Source of the DNA: Bifidobacterium saimiriisciurei | GTDB taxonomy: Bacteria > Actinomycetota > Actinomycetes > Actinomycetales > Bifidobacteriaceae | DNA length: 64,000 bases | Direction of reading: 5' to 3' | NCBI RefSeq assembly: GCF_010667655.1 | Contig: NZ_WHZU01000001.1 | Coordinates: 124,001 to 188,000, forward strand | Shown: positions 23,952-35,161 of the stretch, piece by piece | How the letters are laid out: each line of letters starts with the position of its first letter | How positions within the stretch are numbered: position 1 is the stretch's first letter | Program-made: the position numbers and the translations under genes | Notes under the pieces: model-generated | The model's input: the letters and a program-made list of their open reading frames with translations, nothing else | The model's database searches: none | Told to the model about the DNA's origin: nothing

Positions 23952-25699
23952 CCGTTGAATCCCTTCACCTGGCGGAAGATGGAAGCCAGGTCCTCGGATC
24001 GTCCGTCGAACACCTTCGCGTTGGAGAGCTTGGCGAGTTCGTTGAGCTGGGCGGGATCGGCCTGGCCGAACATGATGGAGAACACGGGCACGTCGTGGCC
24101 GGAGGCCTTGTACTGCTTGGTGAACGCGTCCTTGTTGCCGGTCTGCGAGACGCCGTCGGTCATCAGAACGATGGCCGTGGTGTAGTCGCCGGTGTTCTTC
24201 GGCAGGTTCTGCAGGGCCTTCTCCAGACCGTCGTAGATGTCGGTGCCGCCGATGGTGTCGGTCGCCTGGCCGCGCTGCAGAATGGCGGTCGTGTCGGCGC
24301 CGGTCGACTTGGTCGGCTCCTGCGCGTCGCCGGAGAACGGGATGAGGATGTTCACATCGTTCTTGCCGGCCTCAAGATGCGACTGCCTGGCCTGCGTCTG
24401 GTCGAGCGCGGCGTTGAGTCCGCGCACGACGCCGTCCTTGCCGTCGCCCTGCATGGAACCGGAGTAGTCGACCACCCATACCGTCCAGCTGGGCTTGCGC
24501 AGGCTCGACTGGTAGACGTTCAGCGATTCGTCGATGACGTCGGCCGCCGGCAGCGGAATGGTCTTCAAGGCGTCGGCCCCGGTGTTGATGCCCCATTCGC
24601 TGCGGAACGCATCCTTGACCTTGGCATCGTTCTTGTAGGTGAGCACGCCCGCGAGGCCGGTGCGACGGCCGGCGCGCTCGAACAGCAGCTTCGCGTCCTT
24701 GGACTTCAGGGCCTTGGCGAAGGAGTCGTAGGCGTCGTTGAGGTTCTGTCCGCGGTCGACATAGCCGAGCGGGGAGTCGGAGACGGCGATGCCGTCCGAG
24801 GGGTATACAGCCAGCAGCGGGTCCTTGCCCTTTTGGGTCAGGACCTTGTCGGCCTGGATGACGAGGCTTTCGTAGTTGACCATGGCGTTGAACCGGTCGG
24901 GATTGGCCACGACCATGTCCTTGAGCCAGTCGGACGAGCCGGACGAACGGTCCACGCCGGACAGCAGCGTGTGCACGTTGGCCTGCACGTTCGCATTGTC
25001 GAGATCGGCCTTGGTGAGGGCCTGGTTCTTGCCGGCGATGGCGGTGAGGAACGCGAGGTAGGCGCTGGCGCCGGAGTTCGACTGCGTGGCGCTGGTCATG
25101 GAGAACGTGAGTTTCTTCGCCTTCACCGCGTCGATGACGTCCTGCGTCTTCACGGCTTTGGTGGTGCCGTCGCCGTTGGCCCAGCCGAGCTGCTGCGCCT
25201 TGGACTTGGCGATGCCGAACACGATGGGCGTGGTGGAGGTGCTCTGCTGGTCCTTGACGATATGCTTGGTGTCGCCCATGGTGATCCACATGCTCGACGC
25301 CGGCCAGACGGCGTCGTATGATTTGCCGCCGTTCTTCAGCACGTTCATGATGTCGAGCGATCCCATGTAGTCGATGGTCACGCCGATCTTGGAGTCGTCG
25401 ACCGCGCGCTGGATGGCCGCGGACACCTCCTTGTTCTCCGAGCCGGAGGCGATCTTCAATGTGGCCGTGGCATTGCCGTCAGCCGGCTTGTAGGTTTCGG
25501 TCTTGCCGTTGTTCGAGACCGTTGGCTTGGCCGACGATGTCGGGTCGGTCTGCGACGTGTCGCCGGACGATGTGCCACCGCCGTTCTTCTGGGAATCCGT
25601 ACCGCCCGCGCATCCGGCGAGCATCATCACCATTGCGAGAACCGCGGCTATGGCCGCGACCGTCCAGGTTTTCATCGACGAATGCACTGCCCTGAACAT
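23948..25699 (-). CDS. Lipoprotein with substrate-binding domain fused to a VWA domain
   Basis: 583 residues from the ATG at 25699, which has AGGAG 5 nt upstream. A signal peptide ends in LAGC with lipid-modified C30. After a Ser/Thr-rich linker, an SBP-like domain spans about 70-370 (TLKIASGSENKEV, DYMGSLDIM, QSNSGASAYLAFL). A von Willebrand A domain follows at about 400-570 with a complete MIDAS: D411-Y-S413-G-S415, T486 in GGTDIYDG, and D515 in LMTDGVS. VWA domains bind proteins through a divalent metal. It is the first gene of the operon and sits on the outer face of the membrane, so it could sense a ligand and recruit a partner. Confidence 0.87.
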   Translation of the reverse strand: MFRAVHSSMKTWTVAAIAAVLAMVMMLAGCAGGTDSQKNGGGTSSGDTSQTDPTSSAKPTVSNNGKTETYKPADGNATATLKIASGSENKEVSAAIQRAVDDSKIGVTIDYMGSLDIMNVLKNGGKSYDAVWPASSMWITMGDTKHIVKDQQSTSTTPIVFGIAKSKAQQLGWANGDGTTKAVKTQDVIDAVKAKKLTFSMTSATQSNSGASAYLAFLTAIAGKNQALTKADLDNANVQANVHTLLSGVDRSSGSSDWLKDMVVANPDRFNAMVNYESLVIQADKVLTQKGKDPLLAVYPSDGIAVSDSPLGYVDRGQNLNDAYDSFAKALKSKDAKLLFERAGRRTGLAGVLTYKNDAKVKDAFRSEWGINTGADALKTIPLPAADVIDESLNVYQSSLRKPSWTVWVVDYSGSMQGDGKDGVVRGLNAALDQTQARQSHLEAGKNDVNILIPFSGDAQEPTKSTGADTTAILQRGQATDTIGGTDIYDGLEKALQNLPKNTGDYTTAIVLMTDGVSQTGNKDAFTKQYKASGHDVPVFSIMFGQADPAQLNELAKLSNAKVFDGRSEDLASIFRQVKGFNG

Positions 25700-26162
25700 C
25701 TCATCTCCTGTTATTCGAGTCCCCTCGTCGCCGGTCGTCATGTATCGAATATCCCCCGAAACGACGAAGAGACATGTATCCGTATACTTCATTGTCGTCC
25801 GGCGGTGTTGCCGGACGTGGATTGGAGTATGAACGCAAAGTGAACAGCAGGTGATGTTTGCGGCGCCCGGTGATGTGATGACGGAGCGTCATCGTCGTTG
25901 CGGAGGATTCGACGTACTGTTGTACGCCTTCGTCCTGCCGTGTCTTGATGCCGCACGCGTCATCGCACCACCGACGGGTGGGCGGGCATGACGGAGCGCC
26001 ATCGGTTTTGTGGGGGATCCGGCCACTACGCAAAAGCCCCCTCTGACGAGGGGGCTGGGCACGCTCACTGAAGGGAAATAACGTGTGTGGCCGCAAGGCG
26101 TGGGAGATGAAGGTGCGCTCAGTACATCGAATCTCCCATAATGCCGCGGACACTCCGTTATT
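25700..26162. other. 463-bp intergenic region between purD and the VWA gene
   Basis: No credible gene. It contains the purD terminator (26032-26056) and a small perfect hairpin GATGACG-GAG-CGTCATC at 25877-25893, with a relative (ATGACGGAGCGCCAT) at 25988-26002. The promoter of the four-gene operon must lie in the 25720-25850 stretch on the minus strand; I could not fix its elements. Confidence 0.5.
26032..26056 (-). terminator. Terminator of purD
   Basis: AGCCCCCTC (26035-26043) and GAGGGGGCT (26048-26056) flank a 4-nt loop, with a short T-run on the minus strand after the stem. It lies about 105 bp beyond the purD stop. Confidence 0.8.
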
Positions 26163-27437
<1,275 letters not shown>

Positions 27438-27525
27438 GATGTCAAGTCCTTTCAATCAGTTCAGTGCGTTTGTTCGATTGATGCGTATTGCCGTTGCTGC
27501 GTAATCGAATCGTACGAGTGGCGAA

Positions 27526-28566
<1,041 letters not shown>

Positions 28567-28620
28567 GATGGTCCTTTCGTGAATGTCGATGTGCGTCGGT
28601 GTGTCGGCCGACGCGTCGGA

Positions 28621-28680
28621 TGTGTCTATCGAACTTGTGTCTATCGAACTTGTGTCTATCGAACTTGTGTCTATCGAATA
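28621..28680. repeat. 15-bp tandem repeat, four units, between purF and purM
   Basis: TGTGTCTATCGAACT occurs three times exactly and a fourth time ending in ATA. It lies 55 bp before the purM start codon, in the purF-purM gap. It is a candidate variable-number locus. Confidence 0.9.
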
Positions 28681-28705
28681 TCGAACTGTTGCGGATGGTT
28701 GAAAT

Positions 28706-28749
28706 CGTCCGTCGGGCCGCCGGCCGTTGGAGCGGCTGCCCGACGGACG
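28706..28749 (-). terminator. GC-rich hairpin after purF, possible attenuating terminator
   Basis: CGTCCGTCGGGC (28706-28717) pairs with GCCCGACGGACG (28738-28749) around a 20-nt loop, 6 bp past the purF stop. There is no T-run, so it may slow polymerase or protect the transcript instead of fully terminating before purM. Confidence 0.5.
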
Positions 28750-28754
28750 GACCG

Positions 28755-30269
28755 TCAGGCCTTGGCCCCGGCCTGCTGGCAGGAGTATTCGTTGCCTACG
28801 TACTTGCTCTTGTAGAGCGCGAACTCGGGCAGGCGCTTGCGGTCCTCCGGGGTGAGCGACTTGAGGAAGTCCTGCTCGTAGTCCTCGAGGGCGGTCGGGT
28901 AGTCGCCGTTGAAGTAGGCGACGCACAGGCCGCCGTACGGGGCGTCCTCGTGCAGACCGATGCATTCGACGAGGCCGTCGAGCGACAGGAAGGAAAGGGA
29001 GTCGGCGCCGATGTATTCGCGGATCTCCTCCACGCTCTTCTTGCCGGCGATGAGCTCCTTGGTGGTGGAGATGTCGATGCCGTAGAAGCACGGGTACTTC
29101 AGCGGCGGCGAGCTGATGCGCATGTGCACCTCGGCGGCGCCGGCCTCCTTGAGCAGCTGCACGATGCGCTTGGACGTGGTGCCGCGCACGATGGAGTCGT
29201 CGATGACGACGACGCGCTTGCCCTTGACCACGCCGCGAACGGCGGAGAGCTTCATGCGCACGCCCTGCTCGCGCAGCTCCTGCGTGGGCTGGATGAAGGT
29301 TCGTGCCACGTACTGGTTCTTGATGAGGCCCATCTCGTTGGGCAGGCCGGCCTCCTCCGCGTAGCCCGAGGCCGCGGAGAGCGAGGAGTTCGGCACGCCG
29401 ATGACCATGTCGGCGTCGACCGGGGACTCCTGGGCGAGGCGTGCGCCCATGCGCTTGCGGGCGGAGTGCACGTTGACGCCGTAGATGTTGGAGTCGGGGC
29501 GGGCGAAGTAGATGAACTCCATGGAGCAGATGGAAAGCTGCGTGTGGTCGGTGTAGGTGTCGATGGTGTAGCCGTCGTCGTTGATGACGATGACCTCGCC
29601 CGGGCGGATGTCCCGCACGAGTTCGGCGCCGACGATGTCGAGCGCGCAGGTCTCGGAGGCGAGCACATAGGCGCCGTTCTTCATGCGGCCGAGGGACAGC
29701 GGGCGGAAGCCGTTCGGGTCGAGCGCACCGATCATGGCGTCCTCGGTCATGAGCAGGTAGGCGAATCCGCCGTGCACCTTGCGCAGCGACTCCTTGAGCT
29801 TGTCCATGAAGGTCGGCTGGTCGGAGCGGCGGATGAGGTGCATGAGCACCTCGGTGTCGGAGTTGGAGTGGAAGATCGCGCCCTCGTCCTCGAGATGACG
29901 GCGCAGCGTGCGGCAGTTGGTGAGATTGCCGTTGTGGCACAGGGCCATGTCGCCGTCGTGGAAGCGGAAGATGAACGGCTGGATGTTGTCGGTGGAGCCG
30001 GAGCCGGCCGTGGCGTAGCGCACGTGGCCGATGGCCTTGTCGCCGGCAAGACGGGTGATTTCGCGTTCGTCGCCGAACACTTGGGTGAGTAGGCCCAGAC
30101 CACGGTGGCCGATGAGGTGGCCGTTATCGTTCGAGACGATGCCGGCGCCCTCCTGGCCGCGGTGCTGCAGGGCGTGAAGACCGAAATAGGTGAGACGTGC
30201 CGCATCCGGATGACCCCAGACGCCGAAAACGCCGCATTCCTCGTGAATTTCTTCCAGTTCGGCGGACAA
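28755..30269 (-). CDS. purF: Amidophosphoribosyltransferase
   Basis: 504 residues. It converts PRPP and glutamine to phosphoribosylamine, the committed step of purine synthesis. The start is placed at TTG 30269, which has GAAGGAG 8 nt upstream. This gives a short propeptide and catalytic C12 (HEECGVFG), as in the Bacillus-type enzymes that process an N-terminal 11-mer. Other landmarks are [18 protein letters not shown], the PRPP loop [18 protein letters not shown] and YPCFYGID. It diverges from the SOS polymerase gene. Confidence 0.96.
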   Translation of the reverse strand: MSAELEEIHEECGVFGVWGHPDAARLTYFGLHALQHRGQEGAGIVSNDNGHLIGHRGLGLLTQVFGDEREITRLAGDKAIGHVRYATAGSGSTDNIQPFIFRFHDGDMALCHNGNLTNCRTLRRHLEDEGAIFHSNSDTEVLMHLIRRSDQPTFMDKLKESLRKVHGGFAYLLMTEDAMIGALDPNGFRPLSLGRMKNGAYVLASETCALDIVGAELVRDIRPGEVIVINDDGYTIDTYTDHTQLSICSMEFIYFARPDSNIYGVNVHSARKRMGARLAQESPVDADMVIGVPNSSLSAASGYAEEAGLPNEMGLIKNQYVARTFIQPTQELREQGVRMKLSAVRGVVKGKRVVVIDDSIVRGTTSKRIVQLLKEAGAAEVHMRISSPPLKYPCFYGIDISTTKELIAGKKSVEEIREYIGADSLSFLSLDGLVECIGLHEDAPYGGLCVAYFNGDYPTALEDYEQDFLKSLTPEDRKRLPEFALYKSKYVGNEYSCQQAGAKA

Positions 30270-30379
30270 GCCACTCGCTCCTTCATATAGAGTTAACGCA
30301 GGATTCAATCGCTCCCACGTTACCAACCGCGCACTACAACCGACGCCCCGTCGTGGCGCTGAACGACACGGCGTTTATT

Positions 30380-30434
30380 CGAACATATGTTCGAGATATG
30401 ATAGTCTCGAAAACGGTATTCGAACATTTGTTTG
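30380..30434 (+). promoter_or_regulatory. Two LexA (SOS) boxes around a polymerase promoter
   Basis: CGAACATATGTTCG at 30380-30393 is a perfect palindrome of the Gram-positive/actinobacterial SOS consensus. CGAACATTTGTTTG at 30421-30434 is a second, weaker match. Between them a -10-like TATGAT (30397-30402) with a -35-like TTTATT (30374-30379) at 17-bp spacing completes a promoter that bound LexA would block. Confidence 0.88.
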
Positions 30435-30460
30435 TTTGTCTTGATGATGAAGGCTCGGGC

Positions 30461-32056
30461 TTGGCAGGGGGTGAGGAGGGATTGCGCGACCGGACGTACA
30501 TCGCCATCGACTTGAAGTCGTTCTATGCGTCGGCGGAATGCGTGGAACGCGGCCTCGACCCGCTGAACACGCATCTGGTGGTGGCTGATGCGAGCCGCAC
30601 GGAGAAGACCATCTGTCTCGCGGTCTCGCCGTCGCTCAAGGCATACGGCATTCCCGGTCGGCCCAGGCTTTTCGAGGTGGTGCAGAAGGTACGGCAGGTC
30701 AACGCCGAACGGCGTCTTCGCGCGCCCGGCCGGCGGTTCATGGGGGAGTCGTATCTGGCATCGGAACTGGCGGAGAACCCACGTCTGGCACTGACGTATG
30801 TCGTGGCGAAGCCGCGGATGGCGATGTATCTCGAATGCAGCGCGCAGATATACGGCATCTATCTCAAATACGCCGCCGCCGAGGACATCCACGTGTATTC
30901 CGTGGACGAGGTGTTCATGGACGTCACGCGGTATCTGAAGTCCTGCGGCATGACTGCGCACCGGCTGGCCATGACCATCGTTCGAGACATCCTCGCGACC
31001 ACGGGCATCACTGCCACGGCCGGCATCGGCACGAACTTGTATCTCGCCAAGGTCGCCATGGACATCGTCGCCAAGCACATGCCGGCCGACCGCGACGGCG
31101 TGCGCGTCGCCGAGCTCGACGAGATGTCGTACCGGCGGCTGCTGTGGGATCATAGGCCGCTCACCGACTTCTGGCGGGTCGGGCGCGGCTATGCGAAAAA
31201 ACTCGAGGCCCACGGGCTCAACACCATGGGCGATGTCGCACGCTGCTCGCTCGGCGGTCCCACCGACTTCTACAACGAGAATCTGCTGTACCGGCTGTTC
31301 GGCGTGAACGCGGAACTACTCATCGACCACGCATGGGGATGGGAGCCGTGCACCATCGCCGACATCAAGGCGTACCGCCCCGAATCCAACAGCATGAGCA
31401 TCGGACAGGTATTGCACGAGCCCTATGATTTCGCGCACGCCCGCATCATCGTCAAGGAGATGGCCGACCAGCTGGCGTTAGACATGGTCGAACGAAACGA
31501 GCGGACCGACTGCGTGTCGCTCATGGTCGGCTACGACATCGAGAACCTCGGCGGCAGGAAGGACGACTGCGGCATGGGGGAGGCGCCCCGGACCGATGCG
31601 TCGCACTATGCCGGCGTGGTTGACACGGACCATTACGGGAGGAAAATCCCGAAAGCCGCGCACGGCACGGAAACGTTGCCGTATACGTCATCCGCCCGCC
31701 GCATCGTCGACGCGGCCACGAGGATATACGACCGAGCCGTCGATCCGAACCTGACCGTCCGTCGCATCACCATCGTCGCCGGACGGCTCAAACCGGAGAA
31801 GAACGGGGAGGGAGCGGCCGTCGTGCAATCGGCCGGCGACCATTACGAACAGCCCGACCTGTTCACCGACTCGGAAGCCGAGGAACGTCGGCGGCGGGAG
31901 TCGGCGGTAGGGGAGCGGCGGGAGCATGACGTGCAGAAGACCCTGCTGGATATCAAACACCGGTTCGGCAGAAACGCCGTCATCAAAGGCATGAACCTCG
32001 AGGAAGGAGCCACCGGCATCGAGCGCAACAGCCAGATTGGCGGCCATGCCGCCTAA
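30461..32056 (+). CDS. Y-family DNA polymerase (UmuC/UvrX-like), SOS-controlled
   Basis: About 531 residues. It starts YIAIDLKSFYASAECVERGLDPL, with first catalytic D17 and the Y-family steric-gate region. The active-site pair D149-E150 sits in YSVDEVFMDVT, followed by TAGIGTNLYLAKVAMD. A little-finger domain follows, and QPDLF (464-468) is a likely sliding-clamp binding peptide. The start is uncertain: TTG 30461 has GAAGG 7 nt upstream, and TTG 30482 has AGGAGG too close. ATG codons upstream are out of frame or before the promoter. It makes error-prone translesion DNA after damage. A YolD-like gene follows, as with UvrX. Confidence 0.92.
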   Translation: MAGGEEGLRDRTYIAIDLKSFYASAECVERGLDPLNTHLVVADASRTEKTICLAVSPSLKAYGIPGRPRLFEVVQKVRQVNAERRLRAPGRRFMGESYLASELAENPRLALTYVVAKPRMAMYLECSAQIYGIYLKYAAAEDIHVYSVDEVFMDVTRYLKSCGMTAHRLAMTIVRDILATTGITATAGIGTNLYLAKVAMDIVAKHMPADRDGVRVAELDEMSYRRLLWDHRPLTDFWRVGRGYAKKLEAHGLNTMGDVARCSLGGPTDFYNENLLYRLFGVNAELLIDHAWGWEPCTIADIKAYRPESNSMSIGQVLHEPYDFAHARIIVKEMADQLALDMVERNERTDCVSLMVGYDIENLGGRKDDCGMGEAPRTDASHYAGVVDTDHYGRKIPKAAHGTETLPYTSSARRIVDAATRIYDRAVDPNLTVRRITIVAGRLKPEKNGEGAAVVQSAGDHYEQPDLFTDSEAEERRRRESAVGERREHDVQKTLLDIKHRFGRNAVIKGMNLEEGATGIERNSQIGGHAA

Positions 32057-32085
32057 GCCAACGGAACCTCATGGAAAGGAGTCTC

Positions 32086-32514
32086 ATGCCCCTCACCCCG
32101 ACCCACCGATACGACGACATCATCGACAGGCCGCATCACCGGTCATCCACACGACCGCATATGCCATTGCGCAAACGCGCCGCGCAATTCATGCCGTTCG
32201 CCGCGCTCAGCGGCTACGACGCCATCATCATGGAGACGGCAAGGCAGACCCAACAGCGTGTGGAGCTCGGTGACGACGAACGTCAGGTGTTGGACGAACG
32301 GCTGCGGCACATCGTCGAACATGCGTCGGACCATCCGCAGGTCTCGGTGACGTTCTTCATGCCGGACCCCCGCAAGGACGGCGGCGTCTACGTCACCGTC
32401 GGCGACACGCTCCGCCGCATCGACACCGTGCACCGGCTGCTCATACTTGGCAACGGGCAGACCATCGCCCTGCAGGACATCGTGGACATCCATGAAATAG
32501 CGGCCAATAGATAA
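32086..32514 (+). CDS. YolD-like protein
   Basis: 142 residues from ATG 32086 (GAAAGGAG 5 nt before). The N-terminal LRKRAAQFMPFAALSGYDAII is the typical conserved part of YolD-like proteins, and the C-terminal half is a small beta-rich domain (VYVTVGDTLRRIDTVHRLLILGNGQTIALQDIVDI). YolD-like proteins are regularly encoded next to Y-family polymerases of the UvrX/YqjW group and are thought to act as UmuD-like partners. It starts 29 bp after the polymerase stop and should share its SOS promoter. Confidence 0.85.
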   Translation: MPLTPTHRYDDIIDRPHHRSSTRPHMPLRKRAAQFMPFAALSGYDAIIMETARQTQQRVELGDDERQVLDERLRHIVEHASDHPQVSVTFFMPDPRKDGGVYVTVGDTLRRIDTVHRLLILGNGQTIALQDIVDIHEIAANR

Positions 32515-32608
32515 CCGTTATAGCCTCCGCTGATCAATCCCATGCGGAACGCGACGCAAGAACGGTATATTCGGGCGTGATTGAATCAGTCAGGAGAAGA
32601 CCATCACC

Positions 32609-33817
32609 ATGCTTGCAGCCGATTCCAACGTCCGTTCATGTCCGGTGCCGTTCGCGCCGATTGCCGAATCGATACCGCCCAACGTGTTCGCCGTCACCGA
32701 CCGGAAGGTCGCGAAGGCCGTCGCCTCGGGCGCGGACGTCATCGACCTCGCCAAGGGCAACCCCGACGCCTATCCGGCCGAATTCATCCGCGCCGTCGCC
32801 AAGAAGGCCGTCGACGATCCGGCCAACGCGCGATACACACCGTTCGACGGCAAGCCCGCGTTTCTCGAGGCCGCCGCCGAATGGTACCGCAACGTGCACG
32901 GCGTGGAACTCGACTGGCCTACGCAGCTGTTCGCCGTCGAAGGCGCGGTCGACGGGCTCGCCGGACTCTACGCCATCCTCATCGACCGCGGCGACGCCGT
33001 CGCGTTCGTCGACCCCTACTATCCCTCATACCACTGCATGGCCGTCATGCACGGTGCCGAGGAGATACTGCTGCCCGCGCTCGCCGACCATGGATTCCTG
33101 CCCGACCTGGACGCCGTGACCGCCGACACCTGGGACCGTGTGAAGATGCTGGTGCTCAACTATCCGAACAATCCCACCGGAGCCCAGGCGTCCCTTGAAT
33201 TCCTGCGTCGCGCCGTCGAACTGGCGCGTGAGCATCGGTTCGTCATCGTGCACGACTACGCCTACACGGGCCTCGGCGTCGGCGGGCCGGATGCACAGCA
33301 GCACAGCATCCTCGAGATTCCCGGTGCGTTCGACGTGGCCGTCGAGGTGTGCTCACTGTCGAAGATGTACGCCATGGCCGGCTGGCGCGCCGGATTCGTG
33401 GCGGGCAACGAGGCCGTGGTCTCACGGCTCAAGCTCTACCACTATCAGATGGGCTCCATGATCACCGGCAGCATACAGGACGCCGGCATCGCGGCGCTGC
33501 TCTCCGACCAGTCATGCGTCGCCGAACTCGCCGAACGCTACGCCGCCCGTCGTCGCATCGTGGCCGAGGGACTGCGCGAGGCCGGACTCGACGTGTTCGA
33601 CTCAGCCGGAGGCATCTACGTGTGGGCGCACGTGCCCCGTGACGGCGGCTGGAACGGTGAGCGCCTCGCCGACCACCTGCTCGACCACGCCGCCGTCGCC
33701 GTGCTGCCCGGCACCTGCTTCGGTCATGTCGGCGCCGACTACATTCGTCTGAGCCTGCTCAAATCCGAGCCCGAACTCGCCGAAGCCGTCCGCCGCATCC
33801 AGATTGCTTTGCGCTAG
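32609..33817 (+). CDS. Class I/II PLP-dependent aminotransferase, 3' end probably replaced
   Basis: 402 residues. The fold-type I pattern is clear: IDLAKGNPDAYP, TPFDGKPAFLEA, NYPNNPTGA, HDYAYTGL and the PLP-binding K252 in SLSKMYAMAGWRAGF. It probably transfers amino groups between an amino acid and a 2-oxo acid; alanine- or aspartate-type acceptors are plausible. The last residues read RRIQIALR. A second copy of the preceding 58 bp lies at 35072-35129 and continues as RRIKAVLR followed by a stop. The original gene end therefore seems to have been displaced 1330 bp downstream by an insertion. CAGGAG precedes the ATG. Confidence 0.9.
   Translation: MLAADSNVRSCPVPFAPIAESIPPNVFAVTDRKVAKAVASGADVIDLAKGNPDAYPAEFIRAVAKKAVDDPANARYTPFDGKPAFLEAAAEWYRNVHGVELDWPTQLFAVEGAVDGLAGLYAILIDRGDAVAFVDPYYPSYHCMAVMHGAEEILLPALADHGFLPDLDAVTADTWDRVKMLVLNYPNNPTGAQASLEFLRRAVELAREHRFVIVHDYAYTGLGVGGPDAQQHSILEIPGAFDVAVEVCSLSKMYAMAGWRAGFVAGNEAVVSRLKLYHYQMGSMITGSIQDAGIAALLSDQSCVAELAERYAARRRIVAEGLREAGLDVFDSAGGIYVWAHVPRDGGWNGERLADHLLDHAAVAVLPGTCFGHVGADYIRLSLLKSEPELAEAVRRIQIALR
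33742..33799. repeat. 58-bp direct repeat, left copy (aminotransferase 3' end)
   Basis: Identical to 35072-35129 over 58 bp beginning CATTCGTCTGAG and ending CGCCGCATC. Sequence diverges immediately on both sides. This copy is in frame within the aminotransferase gene. Confidence 0.95.
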
Positions 33818-33962
33818 ACGACGTGGATAGGTGAATCCAGACAGCCCTCCGACATTGTTGCAAACATGCCCATGTGTCTTATGGCTTGTAAGAATGTAAA
33901 CTTCTTTATGAAGTTGCAACGGGGCACTTGCAGCCACATGACATGAGACGAGGGAGACGCCT

Positions 33963-34808
33963 GTGAGCATCATCGACGGCATCGGCAACATGGCGAAAGA
34001 CGCCATCGACAATGCAGGCCAAGCGGCGAAGAACGCCGTCGATGGTGTCGGCAAGGCGGCCAAGGACGCCGTCAACGAGGTCGAAAAGGTCGCAGGGCAG
34101 GCTGGAGAATCGGTAAAGCAGGCCGGTAGCGATGCCGCGAATGCGATGAAAGACGTTGCCTCGAACGTGTCTGCACCGTCGTTGACCGAAGAGCAGATGT
34201 CCGAGATTCTGGACAAGTGCTATGCGGCCGCACTGAACGGCATCCCCAAGGTCAGCAAAAGCAGCGATGCCTTGGCGCAGGAGTACCTGGACCGGTATGA
34301 TTCGCCGGAGAAGGCGGCCAGGATGTTCATCGCCAATCAGATCGCGAAATGCTCCACGTCCGGATTCGTCACCGGCTTCGGTGGATTCATCACCATGCCT
34401 GTGACCATACCGGCGAATATCACCAGCGTGATTTATGTGCAGATGCGCATGATCGCCGCGCTCGCCTATATGGGCGGATACGATCCGCACGACGACGAGG
34501 TGCAGACGCTGGCATATATGTGCCTTGTCGGCACATCCATCACGGATATCGTAAAGAAGACCGGCATAGAGGTCGCAAACAAGGTCACCATGGCCATGTT
34601 GAAGAAGCTTCCCGGACAGGTGCTGATGAACATCAACAAGAAGGTGGGCTTCCGGCTTCTCACCAAATTCGGTTCCAAGGGCGCCATCAATCTGGTGAAG
34701 GTCGTGCCGGTCGCCGGGGCGTTGGTCGGAGCCGGCATGGATTTCGCCGGTACGAAGATAATCGCGGACAAGGCCTACAACGTTTTCCTGCTGAACGACA
34801 TCGACTGA
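33963..34808 (+). CDS. EcsC-like membrane-associated protein with apolipoprotein-like N-terminal repeats
   Basis: 281 residues starting GTG (GAGGGAGA upstream). Residues 5-65 are an amphipathic run of about 11-residue repeats (NMAKDAIDNAGQAAKNAVDGV and so on), resembling late-embryogenesis or apolipoprotein helices. From about 100 to 260 there are glycine-rich hydrophobic stretches (FVTGFGGFITMPVTIPANIT, VVPVAGALVGAGMDF) arranged as in EcsC-family proteins of unknown biochemical role. No catalytic motif is visible. It is the only gene between the 58-bp direct repeats, so it looks like cargo. Confidence 0.7.
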   Translation: MSIIDGIGNMAKDAIDNAGQAAKNAVDGVGKAAKDAVNEVEKVAGQAGESVKQAGSDAANAMKDVASNVSAPSLTEEQMSEILDKCYAAALNGIPKVSKSSDALAQEYLDRYDSPEKAARMFIANQIAKCSTSGFVTGFGGFITMPVTIPANITSVIYVQMRMIAALAYMGGYDPHDDEVQTLAYMCLVGTSITDIVKKTGIEVANKVTMAMLKKLPGQVLMNINKKVGFRLLTKFGSKGAINLVKVVPVAGALVGAGMDFAGTKIIADKAYNVFLLNDID

Positions 34809-34844
34809 TTGATGTCGTCCGATCGGACCAATTCATTCATTAAG

Positions 34845-34947
34845 AGGTTTGTGGGTCTATTGCATACATAGGGACGTCGAAAAGGACTTCCTCATGTATG
34901 CAATAGCCCCACTTTGTGTTTTCGCGATTGGATAGACCCACAAACCT
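34845..34947. repeat. 103-bp nested hairpin element
   Basis: The outer arms AGGTTTGTGGGTCTAT (34845-34860) and ATAGACCCACAAACCT (34932-34947) are perfect 16-mers. The inner arms TATTGCATACAT (34858-34869) and ATGTATGCAATA (34894-34905) are perfect 12-mers. GGACGTCG and GACTTCCTCATGTATG inside it recur, with one change, in the element at the palindrome centre. Confidence 0.88.
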
Positions 34948-35071
34948 TGCCGTATGGAGGCATAGCAACTTGCCATGCAGGACGCATGACGTCAACGAGA
35001 CGACCATTGCAACGAACAAGACGGGGCGCATGACCGGATGAACCGGCATACGCCCCATCCTATTCAGAATT

Positions 35072-35129
35072 CATTCGTCTGAGCCTGCTCAAATCCGAGC
35101 CCGAACTCGCCGAAGCCGTCCGCCGCATC
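35072..35129. repeat. 58-bp direct repeat, right copy (displaced aminotransferase end)
   Basis: Identical to 33742-33799, then continues AAAGCCGTGCTGCGATAG, which reads on in the aminotransferase frame as KAVLR and a stop. It has no start of its own and is a gene-end remnant. Confidence 0.92.
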
Positions 35130-35161
35130 AAAGCCGTGCTGCGATAGCGTGAATCCCGTGA

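Larger units (their letters stand above)
33800..35129. mobile_element. Putative 1.33-kb inserted cassette carrying an EcsC-like gene
   Basis: The 58-bp direct repeats at 33742-33799 and 35072-35129 bracket a unit of 1330 bp. It carries one gene (33963-34808), a nested hairpin (34845-34947) and sequence less GC-rich than the surrounding genes. The right repeat is joined to what looks like the true end of the aminotransferase gene. This is the pattern left by integration into a gene's 3' end with regeneration of that end. No integrase or transposase is inside, so it would be non-autonomous. A slipped or unequal duplication is an alternative. Confidence 0.6.

Noticed and set aside
28621..28680. 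Possible CRISPR-like array
   Set aside because: The units are 15 bp, directly adjacent and without spacers, and no cas genes are present; it is a simple tandem repeat.
33800..35129. Classical insertion sequence
   Set aside because: There is no transposase gene and there are no terminal inverted repeats at the cassette ends; the flanking 58-bp direct repeat is far longer than an IS target duplication.
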